From NCBI RefSeq assembly GCF_016892625.1, contig NZ_JAFEMW010000003.1, positions 62,001 to 126,000 on the forward strand: a DNA stretch of 64,000 bases, written 5' to 3'. Below, piece by piece: positions 16,347 to 25,025 of the stretch. Made by a program: the position numbers and the translations under genes. The stretch is from Brevibacterium sp. RIT 803. Lineage in GTDB: Bacteria > Actinomycetota > Actinomycetes > Actinomycetales > Brevibacteriaceae. The first letter of the stretch is position 1. Each line of letters starts with the position of its first letter. Under the pieces are notes generated by a model, which saw only the letters and a list, made by a program, of their open reading frames with translations, was not told the origin of the DNA and did not search any database.

Positions 16347-17699
16347 CTACAGCAGGTACGGGGCCAACGCGGACAAGGCAACGAGGACCAGGCCACCGCC
16401 GATGCGTGAGGAGATCGACAGGAACGGCAGCAGGTTCAGCCTCTGCGAGGCCTGCAGCACAGCAAGGTCACCACTGGATCCGAAGTCGGCCAGTCCCAGC
16501 CCCGCTGAGATTGCCGATTCGATCCAGTACAGCTTGACCAGCCAGCCGACGAAACCGGCAACGAGGGTAGCCACGACCACGGTCAGCAGAGTCATCGCCA
16601 TGTATCCGGGATCCGAGACCAGCGAGAGCACTTCATCGATATTGATGGCAATCACGCTGATGGCGACGAGGATCGCAGGAATCATCGCGTTGGCGACGAA
16701 GACGTACCAGAGGTCGACCGACTCTTCCACGTACTGCGGCATCGGGACGAAGATCTTCGCCAGTGCGCAGATGAGGATGAGGAACACGTAGGCGTGCAGT
16801 ACTGGAAACAGATCACTGAGCAGGTTCGACACGGTGAAGAGTGCGCCGGCGATGAAGAAGCCCATTGCGGCCAGCTTGACCGCTGCCGCCGGTGAGCCGA
16901 GCTTCTCAGCCGTCGCTTCGGGCAGACGAACTCCCTGGGCGAGGACCCCATTGCCGTTGAATGCCTTGAGACGGTGCCCGTGCTTCTTGCCCACATTGTT
17001 CAGGACCGCAGCGATGATGATGCACATGATGTTGGCGACCGCGACCGCCGGCACCAGGGCTGTCAGGTATTCGGCCGCGGATCCCCCGCTGTTGTGAGCG
17101 ATGATCTCTGAGATCGGAATGGCTCCAGCTGCAACGCCGCCACCCAGAACCGGTCCGGCGACGAAGAAGATCGCATAGCCCGCACCGACTCCGGTGACCT
17201 GTCCGATCAGCCCGATCACGGTGAAGCACGCAGCGATTGTGACGATGATCGGGATGAGAATTCGGGCGCCGGCCTTGATGAGCAGGCTGCGAGGCATCCC
17301 GAGGATGCTGCCGGTGATGAGCGCCGCCACGACGAATTCCCCGAACCCTGAGGTGTCATAGAAACTGGTCACCAGGCCTTCGATGGAACCAGGGAGAACA
17401 CCGACGTATTTGAAGATCGCCGGAACGAGGATGCAGAGAATGACCCCGCCGCCGATCACCTTGAAATAGGGGATGGAATTTCCCACCCACATCAGGATCC
17501 CGCCCAAGGAGATGACTACCGCGAAGGCCGCCGTCATCCCGGTCCCCTCAGATGTGAGGCTCACCGCGATGAGGGCGATGATCGCCATCGGAATGAATGC
17601 CAGGATTGGCAGCCCCATAATCGTGCGATCGAATGACCTCGCGCTCTCCTGCACCTTCTCCGCCTGCGCAGAGTCCTCTTTGACTTCTCGACTTGTCAT
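16347..17699 (-). CDS. 2-hydroxycarboxylate transporter (2-HCT/CitS family)
   Basis: This 450-residue polytopic membrane protein of the 2-HCT family has the two Gly-rich signature regions: GPVLGGGVAAGAIPISEI (about residues 185-203) and ISAGLGLADFGSSGDLAVL (about 402-420), which are the re-entrant loops of CitS-type carriers. Known members carry citrate, malate, lactate or other 2-hydroxy acids in symport with Na+ or H+. It diverges from the CoA-transferase gene across a 155-base region with two GntR-type sites, suggesting it imports the substrate of that pathway. Confidence 0.85.
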   Translation of the reverse strand: MTSREVKEDSAQAEKVQESARSFDRTIMGLPILAFIPMAIIALIAVSLTSEGTGMTAAFAVVISLGGILMWVGNSIPYFKVIGGGVILCILVPAIFKYVGVLPGSIEGLVTSFYDTSGFGEFVVAALITGSILGMPRSLLIKAGARILIPIIVTIAACFTVIGLIGQVTGVGAGYAIFFVAGPVLGGGVAAGAIPISEIIAHNSGGSAAEYLTALVPAVAVANIMCIIIAAVLNNVGKKHGHRLKAFNGNGVLAQGVRLPEATAEKLGSPAAAVKLAAMGFFIAGALFTVSNLLSDLFPVLHAYVFLILICALAKIFVPMPQYVEESVDLWYVFVANAMIPAILVAISVIAINIDEVLSLVSDPGYMAMTLLTVVVATLVAGFVGWLVKLYWIESAISAGLGLADFGSSGDLAVLQASQRLNLLPFLSISSRIGGGLVLVALSALAPYLL

Positions 17700-17737
17700 G
17701 ATTGTTCCGGTCCTACCTGGTAGACAAACTTCGTTGA

Positions 17738-17747
17738 TTGCATACAG
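17738..17747. promoter_or_regulatory. GntR-type operator, site 1
   Basis: TTGCATACAG matches 9 of 10 positions with the inverse of the site at 17822-17831. It lies 39 bases upstream of the transporter start codon. Confidence 0.5.
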
Positions 17748-17821
17748 ATTCGTGTATGGTGTTTCTGGAATCGGCTCCATTGCTGGGAACGATTGAAAGC
17801 ATACCTCAGAATAACGATTGA

Positions 17822-17831
17822 TTGTATGCAA
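17822..17831. promoter_or_regulatory. GntR-type operator, site 2
   Basis: TTGTATGCAA is a near-perfect palindrome of the TTGTATxCAA class bound by FCD-type GntR proteins. It lies 23 bases before the CoA-transferase start and 84 bases from site 1, eight helical turns, so one regulator could hold both promoters. Confidence 0.55.
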
Positions 17832-17854
17832 CTTGTTGTTTCAAAGGAGAACCA

Positions 17855-19075
17855 GTGAACGAAGTGACATCGCGACCCTCAGGTACAGGACCGCTGAGGG
17901 GAATCCGCGTTCTTGAGATGGGACAGCTCATCGCCGGTCCCTTCTGCGGACAGCTGTTGGGCGATCTGGGCGCCGAGGTCATCAAGATCGAGGACCCCAA
18001 GAACGGTGATCCGATGCGCCAATGGGGACAGGCCACCATCAAGGGGTCATCACTGTGGTGGTCCGTCCTGGCCCGCAACAAGAAATCCGTGACCCTCAAC
18101 CTGCGCACCCCAGAAGGCCAGGAAGCTGCACGAGCATTGGCGAAGTCCGCCGACATCGTCGTCGAGAACTTCCGTCCGGGCTCACTCGAGAAATGGGGGC
18201 TGAGCCACGAAGAGCTCCAGAAGAACAACCCCGGACTCATCATGCTGCGCGTCTCCGGGTTCGGCCAGTCAGGGCCTTATTCCAAACAGGCCGGCTACGG
18301 GTCCATCGGTGAAGCCATGGGCGGTCTGCGCTATGTCGTCGGAGACCCGTCCACTCCCCCATCACGGGTCGGTGTCTCGATCGGTGATTCCCTGGCGGCC
18401 CTGTTCGGAACAATCGGCGTTCTCGCCGCACTCCAGGAAAGGCACAACAGCGGCCTCGGCCAGGTTGTGGACTCTGCGATCTACGAATCGGTCCTGGCAA
18501 TGATGGAGTCCATGGTGCCCGAGTGGGCAGACGACGGCATCCAACGCGAACGCAGCGGTTCGACCTTACCCAAGATCGCGCCCAGCAACGTCTACCCCAC
18601 CGCAGACGGTCAGTGGCTCATCATCGCCGCCAATCAGGACACGGTCTTCGCTCGCCTGGCCGCGGCCATGGGCAACCCCAGACTCGCCGAAGATCCGGAG
18701 TACTCCACCCATACAGCCAGGGGCGAGCGCCAAGCCGAACTCGACGAGCTGGTCGCCGAGTTCTCAATGCAATTCAAGGCCGACGACCTAGTCGAACTCC
18801 TCAACGAGCACTCCGTGCCGGTCGGGAAGATCTTCCGGGTCGAAGATATGCTCAGCGATCCGCAGTACAAGGCCCGCAGGTCCGTCGTCGAGGTCGAGAG
18901 CAAGGACTATGGATCGGTCACGATGCAGAACGCCTTCCCCCGGCTCAGCCGCACAGACACCGCCGTGCGGTGGGTCGGGCCCGAGCTCGGCCAGGACACC
19001 GACGAAGTGCTCACAGAGGTCGGCTACGACCATGGTGCACTCACAGATTTAAGAGACAAGGGTGTGATCCGCTGA
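17855..19075 (+). CDS. Class III (CaiB/BaiF) CoA-transferase
   Basis: This 406-residue family III CoA-transferase shows PLRGIRVLEMGQLIAGPFCG at the N-terminus, LLGDLGAEVIKIEDP, VENFRPGSLEKWGL, and QVVDSAIYESVLAM (about residue 210) with the catalytic Asp. Such enzymes move CoA from a donor such as succinyl-CoA to an organic acid. The GTG at 17855 follows AAGGAG. Its stop overlaps the start of the HMG-CoA-lyase-like gene (TGATG), so activation and cleavage are likely consecutive steps on the acid imported by the divergent 2-HCT carrier. Confidence 0.9.
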   Translation: MNEVTSRPSGTGPLRGIRVLEMGQLIAGPFCGQLLGDLGAEVIKIEDPKNGDPMRQWGQATIKGSSLWWSVLARNKKSVTLNLRTPEGQEAARALAKSADIVVENFRPGSLEKWGLSHEELQKNNPGLIMLRVSGFGQSGPYSKQAGYGSIGEAMGGLRYVVGDPSTPPSRVGVSIGDSLAALFGTIGVLAALQERHNSGLGQVVDSAIYESVLAMMESMVPEWADDGIQRERSGSTLPKIAPSNVYPTADGQWLIIAANQDTVFARLAAAMGNPRLAEDPEYSTHTARGERQAELDELVAEFSMQFKADDLVELLNEHSVPVGKIFRVEDMLSDPQYKARRSVVEVESKDYGSVTMQNAFPRLSRTDTAVRWVGPELGQDTDEVLTEVGYDHGALTDLRDKGVIR

Positions 19076-20010
19076 TGTGGAATCTGCCAGAGCGTGCTCG
19101 CGTCGTCGAGGTGGGACTCAGAGACGGTCTCCAAGCAATCGAGGCGCCGCTGTCCACCGATCGCAAGATCGCCATCGTGTCCGAGATGATCGCCGCCGGA
19201 TTCAAAGAGATCGAGGTCGCCTCCTTCGCTCACCCGAAGGTTCTGCCGCAATTGGCCGACGCCGAGGCTGTGCTGGCCGGAATCCCCCGCCCCCCTGATG
19301 TGCGCTTCCGCGCCCTCGTTCCCAACGCCAGAGGCGCGGTTCGAGCCGCACAGTGCGAACTCGACGAGCTGACGTTCGTCGTCCCGGCAGAGGACGGCAT
19401 GGCGATGAAGAACCAAGGGACGACGACGGACGGCCTCTTGGCGCAACTGGACGAGATCAGAGAGGTCTCACGAGGTGCAGGACAACGACTCATCGTCGCC
19501 GTCGCCTGCGCCTTCTTCTCCCCCTGTTATGGACCGGTGTCGAAGGCGGCACGCGACAAGGTCGTTCGGAAAGCGCTCGAGGTCGGGGCCGACGGCGTCT
19601 ACCTCGCCACGACGACCGGCGAGGAGACCCCATTGGAGGTCTTCTCCGGCATCAGCGAGACCAAGCGCGATTTCCCAGACCTGGAAGTCGGTGCGCATCT
19701 GCACAACCGCAACGGCTTCGCCCCGGCGAATGCTTTGGCTGCCCTGTCTGCCGGCGCCGACTGGCTCGAAACTTCGGTGGCCGGGCTCGGCGGAGACATG
19801 TGGTTCCCCGGGGACCCGAGTGTGCTGGGCAACATGGCAACCGAGGATCTCATCCACCTGCTTGATGGAATGGGCATCTCCACCGACATAGACTTGAGCC
19901 GTGTCAGACATATATCTGAAAGTCTCATCGAAGAGACGAGCTTCCCCGTCTCCTCGTTCGTCAGCCGAGGTGGCACCCGTGAGGAACTCGCCAACGCATC
20001 GTGGGGATAG
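19075..20010 (+). CDS. HMG-CoA lyase-like enzyme lacking the signature Cys
   Basis: This 311-residue DRE-TIM metallolyase has EVGLRDGLQ (metal-binding Asp and catalytic Arg, about residue 12) and HLHNRNG (metal His pair, about residue 205). In HMG-CoA lyases the following loop is GLGGCP, with a catalytic Cys. Here it is VAGLGGDMWFPGDPSVLGN (about 240-258), with Asp in that place and a two-residue extension. This points to a different 3-hydroxyacyl-CoA-type substrate or a different proton donor. Coupled by one-base overlap to the CoA-transferase gene. A citramalyl-CoA-type lyase releasing acetyl-CoA and pyruvate is a reasonable guess from context. Confidence 0.85.
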   Translation: MWNLPERARVVEVGLRDGLQAIEAPLSTDRKIAIVSEMIAAGFKEIEVASFAHPKVLPQLADAEAVLAGIPRPPDVRFRALVPNARGAVRAAQCELDELTFVVPAEDGMAMKNQGTTTDGLLAQLDEIREVSRGAGQRLIVAVACAFFSPCYGPVSKAARDKVVRKALEVGADGVYLATTTGEETPLEVFSGISETKRDFPDLEVGAHLHNRNGFAPANALAALSAGADWLETSVAGLGGDMWFPGDPSVLGNMATEDLIHLLDGMGISTDIDLSRVRHISESLIEETSFPVSSFVSRGGTREELANASWG

Positions 20011-20016
20011 TTCCCG

Positions 20017-20718
20017 ATGCCTCTAGACGATGACGCGATGCCGCCTCAGTTCGGCGACTCGCACTGGACCGAAGTCAGCTCACGCATCCTCGGCTTGGTG
20101 GTGTCCGGGGATCTGCCACCCGGGTCATGGATCCGTGAGAATGACCTCGCCGGCCGCCTCGGTGTGAGCCGGACCCCCATTCGCGAGGCGTTCCGTGAAT
20201 TGGTGGGCGTCGGTGTCGTCGAGGTCGTACCGCGCCGCGGAACGCGTGTGCGCAGCTATGACGCCGAGGAGATCGAACAGATCTACCGCTCACGTGCGGT
20301 CATCGAACCCTATGTCATGTCCGAAAGCGTCGGACGGCTGACCGAGGATGACTTTTCCTCACTGTCCGAGCTGAGCGAGCAGATGAAGAGCCTGGGGTCC
20401 GATCCGACGACGCGGCACCACATCGCCTCGGTGAACAACGAATTCCACGCCATCTTCATCCGCAGCAGTGCGGCCCAATCCCTCATTTCGACGACGTACA
20501 ACCTCATGATTCCCATCGTGGTGGCGAAGCTGTTCGCGTCATACTCGGACAACGATGTGTCATCGAGCATGAACCATCACGATGAACTCATCGCTGCGGC
20601 CCGGGCCGAGGACAAGGAATGGGTCGCGGCAGTGAGCAAGACACATATCATCAGTGGGCTCAACCGGTTCAAGGCCATGCAGATCGAACAGACGCCGGGG
20701 CACGACGACCTCCAATAG
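20017..20718 (+). CDS. GntR-family (FCD) regulator of the hydroxy-acid cassette
   Basis: This 233-residue regulator has a winged helix at residues 20-85 (ILGLVVSGDLPPGSWIRENDLA, SRTPIREAFRELVGVGVVEV, PRRGTRVRSY) and an FCD effector domain with NEFHAIFIR and NHHDELIAAARAED, which supply the usual metal-binding His residues. It lies 6 bases after the lyase gene in the same operon and is the obvious candidate to bind the TTGyATrCA sites upstream. ATG at 20017 is used; an ATG at 20038 is possible. Confidence 0.85.
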   Translation: MPLDDDAMPPQFGDSHWTEVSSRILGLVVSGDLPPGSWIRENDLAGRLGVSRTPIREAFRELVGVGVVEVVPRRGTRVRSYDAEEIEQIYRSRAVIEPYVMSESVGRLTEDDFSSLSELSEQMKSLGSDPTTRHHIASVNNEFHAIFIRSSAAQSLISTTYNLMIPIVVAKLFASYSDNDVSSSMNHHDELIAAARAEDKEWVAAVSKTHIISGLNRFKAMQIEQTPGHDDLQ

Positions 20719-20764
20719 GCGTCGTGCGCCGGGGCCGCCGCAGTCTCAACCACCGCGCGGGTCC

Positions 20765-22255
20765 CTACTGCCCGGCCGAGCGTCCGTCTTTTCGCAGCGG
20801 CGGTGCCACGACGCCGTCTGGGATCGGCGGCAGGTACGGAGTCTTGGCCATGATCTGGCCATGCTCACGTTGGGCATCGGCCAAGAGCTGAGGATTGCTT
20901 GCAATTGCCGTCGCGGTGGCCGCCATGGACTTCGCCGCGTGGATCATGCCCTTGTGCGCGGACGGCAGTTTGCCCTGTGCCACCGTCTGCCAGGCGTGGA
21001 ATGGTGTGCCGAGAGCTGCCGTGGACGAGCTGATCTGGACTGTGGGCACCACCCAGCTCACATCGCCGACGTCAGTGGAACCGGTTCCCTGATGACGCGG
21101 CATATCTGGATGAAATGGGGCTATGTCGTCATGAATGGCTCGCTGGTCATCAGCTGCCCATCCGACGTTGCGCTTCGCCTCGGCGATGGCACGATCATCC
21201 AGACTGACGGCGAACCCGGCGGCTGCAGCCTGATCTTCGGCGTCGAAGGGCACCGGCCCCAGTTGGTTCAGCACTCCGTTGAGTGCCTGCTCGAGTGCCT
21301 CGTTGGGCAGCACCTCGGCGCAGGCACCGTCGAACTCGATCTCCAATTCAGTCTCTGTCATCAGCTCAGCACCTCGGGCGATCTTGACCACACGTTCGTA
21401 GAGGTCCTGCATCTGCCGGGTGTCCTCGGCCCGGACAACGTAGTAGACGCTGGCGTGGGCTTGGACGACGTTGGCAGACCTGCCGCCAGCATCGGTGATC
21501 GCGTAGTGGACACGGGCGCTGTCGGGCATGTGCTCACGCAGGAAATTCGTTCCGACGTTGAGCAGTTCGACCGCGTCGAGGGCGGAGCGCCCCAGGTGCG
21601 GCATGGCACCCGCGTGCGCGGCGAGCCCGGTGTAGTGGAAGTAGACCTGTGAGTACGACAGGGTCAGGTGCTGCCTGGCGTTGGTGGTCGGGAACGGGTG
21701 CCAGGTGACGGCAGCGTCCACGTCGTCGAAGGCACCGGACTGGACCATGAAGGTCTTACCGGCGGCGGCTTCTTCAGCCGGGCAGCCGTAGTAGCGGACT
21801 TGGGCTTCGATACCGGCGGCCGCGAAGTACTCGGCAGTGATGACCGCAGCCATGAGCGCACCGGAACCGAGCAGATGATGCTGGCAGCCGTGCCCGTCGC
21901 CCGAGGTGTTCGCCGGGTCGGGGGTGCGTGCAGGATTGCCGGCCTCCTGACTGATGTCGGCAAGGGCATCGTACTCGCCGAGGAAGGCGATGATCGGTCC
22001 AGAGGTGCCGCGATGGGCACTGAACGCAGTCGGGATGCCTCCGACGGCCTCGGTGACGGTGAATCCGTGTGCCCGGGCAGCAGCCTGGTGCTTGTCCTGG
22101 GCGCGGAACTCCTCCCAGCGCATCTCAGGGTCGTCCCAGATCGAATCCGCCATCGCGATGAATTCCGACGCTGCGGCATCGGCTCTCTCGACGATGGCGT
22201 CCAGGTGTTCGGCTTCCAATGGTTGACGGGTAGGTGTGGTGGGGTCTGCGGTCAT
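20765..22255 (-). CDS. M20-family amidohydrolase (AbgB-like)
   Basis: This 496-residue metallohydrolase has the M20 pattern: FLGEYDALADISQ (about residue 95), GHGCQHHLLGSG (metal ligands, about 125), CPAEEAAAGK (catalytic and metal Glu pair, about 165), VTWHPFP and C-terminal HAWQTVAQGK. The closest familiar type is the AbgB subunit that cleaves p-aminobenzoyl-glutamate and similar N-acyl amino acids, but the substrate is unknown. GAAAGG precedes the ATG. It is the last gene of a three-gene unit with two membrane proteins, which likely import or handle its substrate. Confidence 0.85.
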   Translation of the reverse strand: MTADPTTPTRQPLEAEHLDAIVERADAAASEFIAMADSIWDDPEMRWEEFRAQDKHQAAARAHGFTVTEAVGGIPTAFSAHRGTSGPIIAFLGEYDALADISQEAGNPARTPDPANTSGDGHGCQHHLLGSGALMAAVITAEYFAAAGIEAQVRYYGCPAEEAAAGKTFMVQSGAFDDVDAAVTWHPFPTTNARQHLTLSYSQVYFHYTGLAAHAGAMPHLGRSALDAVELLNVGTNFLREHMPDSARVHYAITDAGGRSANVVQAHASVYYVVRAEDTRQMQDLYERVVKIARGAELMTETELEIEFDGACAEVLPNEALEQALNGVLNQLGPVPFDAEDQAAAAGFAVSLDDRAIAEAKRNVGWAADDQRAIHDDIAPFHPDMPRHQGTGSTDVGDVSWVVPTVQISSSTAALGTPFHAWQTVAQGKLPSAHKGMIHAAKSMAATATAIASNPQLLADAQREHGQIMAKTPYLPPIPDGVVAPPLRKDGRSAGQ

Positions 22256-22312
22256 GGTGGTGCCTTTCACTGGTGGCGTGGTGTCGCTGGCTTCAGTTTG
22301 GTCCGGTCGGCG

Positions 22313-23101
22313 TCAGTCCTGCTTGGCCGCCTCAGCTCGCGGACTCGCGAGTTGCTGTGCGCCCGCCTCGGCAGAGACTGTCGAATCGGTCGCCTCGGCC
22401 TTGGGCGCGGGCTTGAACATCAGCATCGCGATGACGGCAGTGAGGACCACACCGAGGAACGGAGCCGCGTTGGCCAAGGCCGGCGTCAGCGGGGCCAACC
22501 CATAGATGACGACGATGCCGACGATGAGTGCCGTGACGATGAGCTTCGGCTGCTTGCGGTTGCCGATGACGTTCTGCATCACGAAGGCTCCAAGGACTGC
22601 GGGAACCACGTACGTGGTCACAGCACCCAGCACATCAGCGGGGATGACGGTGAGCAGCCATTGGCCGAAGACGCCGACGATGAGCATGAGGCCGATGACA
22701 TGGATGAGTGCGGCCGAGCAGATGGCCAGGGCCGCTGCGATCTGCGCCTGAGGCGTGCCGGATTTGGCCTTGATGCTCTCCTGCGCGGTGACGGCTGCGG
22801 GAAGGAGCTTCGTGGAGATGTTGCCGATGAGGAAGGCCTGGTACATCGCGCCGGGGCCCAGGATCGGGAAGTACGAGATGGGTTCGATGACCCAGATGAC
22901 GCCCATCACCGCGGCGATCGCCACGACACAGGCGACCAGGGTCATCGGCTCGATGGAGTAACCTCCGAACGCGACGAGCATGAGCGGGCCCGAGAGCATG
23001 GCGGCCATGCCGGCGAGCATGGTGATCGGCCCCCATGTGGACGTCGTCTTGTCGAAGTCGGCCATGGGGTTGGCTGTGGTGGGGTTGGTGCTTGCAGACA
23101 T
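22313..23101 (-). CDS. Unrecognised multi-pass membrane protein
   Basis: This 262-residue protein has about seven hydrophobic segments from residue 22 (WGPITMLAGMAAMLSGPLML) to about 235, then a hydrophilic Ala/Glu-rich tail. A conserved-looking loop, YFPILGPGAMYQAFLIGNIS (about 77-96), could be a substrate or partner site. I do not recognise the family. It lies 17 bases after the DUF5058 gene and 57 before the amidohydrolase on the same strand; together the two membrane proteins may form a two-part carrier for the amidohydrolase substrate. Confidence 0.7.
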   Translation of the reverse strand: MSASTNPTTANPMADFDKTTSTWGPITMLAGMAAMLSGPLMLVAFGGYSIEPMTLVACVVAIAAVMGVIWVIEPISYFPILGPGAMYQAFLIGNISTKLLPAAVTAQESIKAKSGTPQAQIAAALAICSAALIHVIGLMLIVGVFGQWLLTVIPADVLGAVTTYVVPAVLGAFVMQNVIGNRKQPKLIVTALIVGIVVIYGLAPLTPALANAAPFLGVVLTAVIAMLMFKPAPKAEATDSTVSAEAGAQQLASPRAEAAKQD

Positions 23102-23118
23102 GGTGTTCTCCCTGGATC

Positions 23119-23847
23119 TCATGAGATGAAGTAGCCGACGGCGATGGCGACGATCATGGCCGCGCCGAGTGCGAACTCGCGCAGTATGGGTCTGTTCAGC
23201 CACTGTGCGACCAGCGTGAGCAAGAGCATCACGCCCGCCGAGGTGACGAAGACGATCGCGGCATCTGAGCTGGCCGCGAACTCCTTCAGACCCAGAGTGA
23301 AGAAGGCTCCCAGGAGCGCTGCGGTCGGCAGGAGCGCCCAGCGTGCCGAGCGTTTGCGTGCGGTTTTCGTGGTTGTTCCCTCTCCCAGGCCGCGTTTCAT
23401 GATCGGGGTCATGATGAGGGTGACGACCATCCAGCCGCTGCCGCCGATGGCCAGGGCCAGCAGCATCGTCACCAACATGTTGCCGTCGACGTTGGGCTCA
23501 CCGAGTCCGGTGCCCATGACGCCCAGGGCCAGGTTGGCCGCGATCGTCTCATAAGCGGCGCTGCCGATGAGTCCCAGGCGGGTGATCGTGCTGGGAGTGC
23601 CGAAGAGCGGAAGCAGGGCGAGCGCCACCAAACAGACCGCGATCGAGGGGCCGATCGCCGAGATGCCACCGGCGCGGAAGGCCGTGTTCACCTCGGTCCC
23701 GCTCATACCCACCTTGACCGCGGCACTCTTCGCTGCGCGCAGGTAGATCACGCTTTGGACGGCGATGATGACGAGGACGGCGATCGCACCGATCCACAGC
23801 AGCGGATGGCTGACCGTCTGTGCCAGAGTCGACGTGGTCTTCTCCAT
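23119..23847 (-). CDS. DUF5058 family membrane protein
   Basis: This 242-residue protein has about six membrane segments. The pattern HPLLWIGAIAVLVIIAVQSVIYLRAAK at the N-terminus (read across residues 14-40), AFRAGGISAIGPSIAV and GLIGSAAYETIAANLALG fits the DUF5058 group, which I recall occurring next to M20 peptidases. GAAAGGCAC precedes the ATG at 23847. First gene of the amidohydrolase operon, diverging from the Lrp/AsnC regulator. Confidence 0.72.
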   Translation of the reverse strand: MEKTTSTLAQTVSHPLLWIGAIAVLVIIAVQSVIYLRAAKSAAVKVGMSGTEVNTAFRAGGISAIGPSIAVCLVALALLPLFGTPSTITRLGLIGSAAYETIAANLALGVMGTGLGEPNVDGNMLVTMLLALAIGGSGWMVVTLIMTPIMKRGLGEGTTTKTARKRSARWALLPTAALLGAFFTLGLKEFAASSDAAIVFVTSAGVMLLLTLVAQWLNRPILREFALGAAMIVAIAVGYFIS

Positions 23848-23953
23848 GTGTTGTGCCTTTCGCATCGAGTCGTTTCCCGTCGTTGGGTCGAACGATCTGC
23901 CAAGTGATGCTAGTCACGCAGTGTGCTCCGGACGCCAGATCGCGATGATTCTG

Positions 23954-23974
23954 TGACAATTGACGATATTGTGA
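23954..23974. promoter_or_regulatory. Predicted Lrp/AsnC operator
   Basis: Arms TGACAAT and ATTGTGA, matching at 6 of 7 positions as an inverted repeat, are separated by 7 bases. They lie between the DUF5058 start and the regulator start at 23986, a fitting position for control of both promoters. Confidence 0.4.
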
Positions 23975-23985
23975 TCGATTCCCTG

Positions 23986-24981
23986 ATGTCAGACAGCGAT
24001 GCCCGGCTGATTCACGCACTTCAGCTCGCCCCCAGAGCGACCTGGAGCGAGCTTTCACGGGTCCTGGCAGAGAGTCCTGCCGTTTTGTCCCGACGCTACG
24101 ATCGTCTGCGTGCGGCTGGGGTGGCGAAGGTCATCGGGCACCCTTCCGGATTCAACATCAGCCGCAATCTCGCCTTCGTCGAGATCGAATGCGAACCCGG
24201 ATCACTTGCCGCGGTTACGGCGACCCTGGTGGAGCTTCCGATGGCGATGACCTTGGACGTCACATCATCGGGCACCTGCCTGATCGCCACGTTGATCGCG
24301 CCAGACGATGAGTCTCTCGCGGCTGTTCTGCTCGACACTCTGCCGAGCCTGCCTGGCATCCGGAAGGTGCAGACCCACATTGCCACATCGACGCTGAAGA
24401 CGGGAGACAACTGGAATCTCAGGGCCTTGGACGCCGAGGAGGTCGCCTTGCTGCCTGCCCCACGTCCTCCGCGAGCTCGAGCCGCGCGAACACTTGAACC
24501 GCAGTTTCGCAGTGATCTGATGGCCAGTTTAGGCAGGGATGCGCGCAAGCCCGCTGCGGCCTTGGCACGCGAACTGGGTGTCAGCGAGCAGAAGGTCCAT
24601 GATGCGATCGCTCGGCTCGTTCACACGAAGCAGTTCCTGCTGCGCACCGATGTGACCAGCGCGTGGAGCGAATGGCCGGTCCACGTCTGGTACTTCGCCG
24701 ACATCCCACCGCGCCAACTCAGCACGGTCGCAACGGCGCTGTCCGCGCATCCGGAGATCCGGTATGTCGGCACGTCGGCGGGGCCGGCCAACCTGTCCTT
24801 CGATGTGTGGCTGCGCACCTTAAGCGTCATGCACGTGTTCGAGGAGAGGATCTCATCGCTGGCCCAGGCCGGAATCAAACTGCGCCGCCAGGTCATCCTG
24901 CGCACCCCCAAACGCGTGGGACACGTCCTCAATGATGCCGGTCGGTTCACAGATCGCTACATCCCGCTCTCGGGGCTGTGA
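23986..24981 (+). CDS. Lrp/AsnC-family regulator with duplicated modules
   Basis: This protein of about 331 residues has two HTH modules: the first at residues 5-50 (DARLIHALQLAPRATWSELSRVLAESPAVLSRRYDRL) and a second at about 180-225 (LMASLGRDARKPAAALARELGVSEQKVHDAI). Each is followed by a RAM-type ligand-binding segment. This double architecture is common for actinobacterial AsnC proteins. It diverges from the DUF5058/amidohydrolase operon and likely controls it in response to an amino-acid-like ligand. The start is uncertain: GTG at 23953 would give 11 more residues but would place the inverted repeat at 23954-23974 inside the gene. Confidence 0.78.
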   Translation: MSDSDARLIHALQLAPRATWSELSRVLAESPAVLSRRYDRLRAAGVAKVIGHPSGFNISRNLAFVEIECEPGSLAAVTATLVELPMAMTLDVTSSGTCLIATLIAPDDESLAAVLLDTLPSLPGIRKVQTHIATSTLKTGDNWNLRALDAEEVALLPAPRPPRARAARTLEPQFRSDLMASLGRDARKPAAALARELGVSEQKVHDAIARLVHTKQFLLRTDVTSAWSEWPVHVWYFADIPPRQLSTVATALSAHPEIRYVGTSAGPANLSFDVWLRTLSVMHVFEERISSLAQAGIKLRRQVILRTPKRVGHVLNDAGRFTDRYIPLSGL

Positions 24982-25025
24982 ATCTCACACGCCGCCCGAC
25001 CTGAGCGACACATATACTCGCAGGC

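Noticed and set aside
18523..19074. In-frame extension upstream of the HMG-CoA-lyase-like gene
   Set aside because: It overlaps the class III CoA-transferase, which has full family motifs; the lyase starts at 19075.
21668..23134. 488-codon plus-strand frame opposite the amidohydrolase and membrane-protein genes
   Set aside because: Product is Gly/Asp/Arg-rich without family motifs, while the minus strand holds recognisable proteins with ribosome-binding sites.
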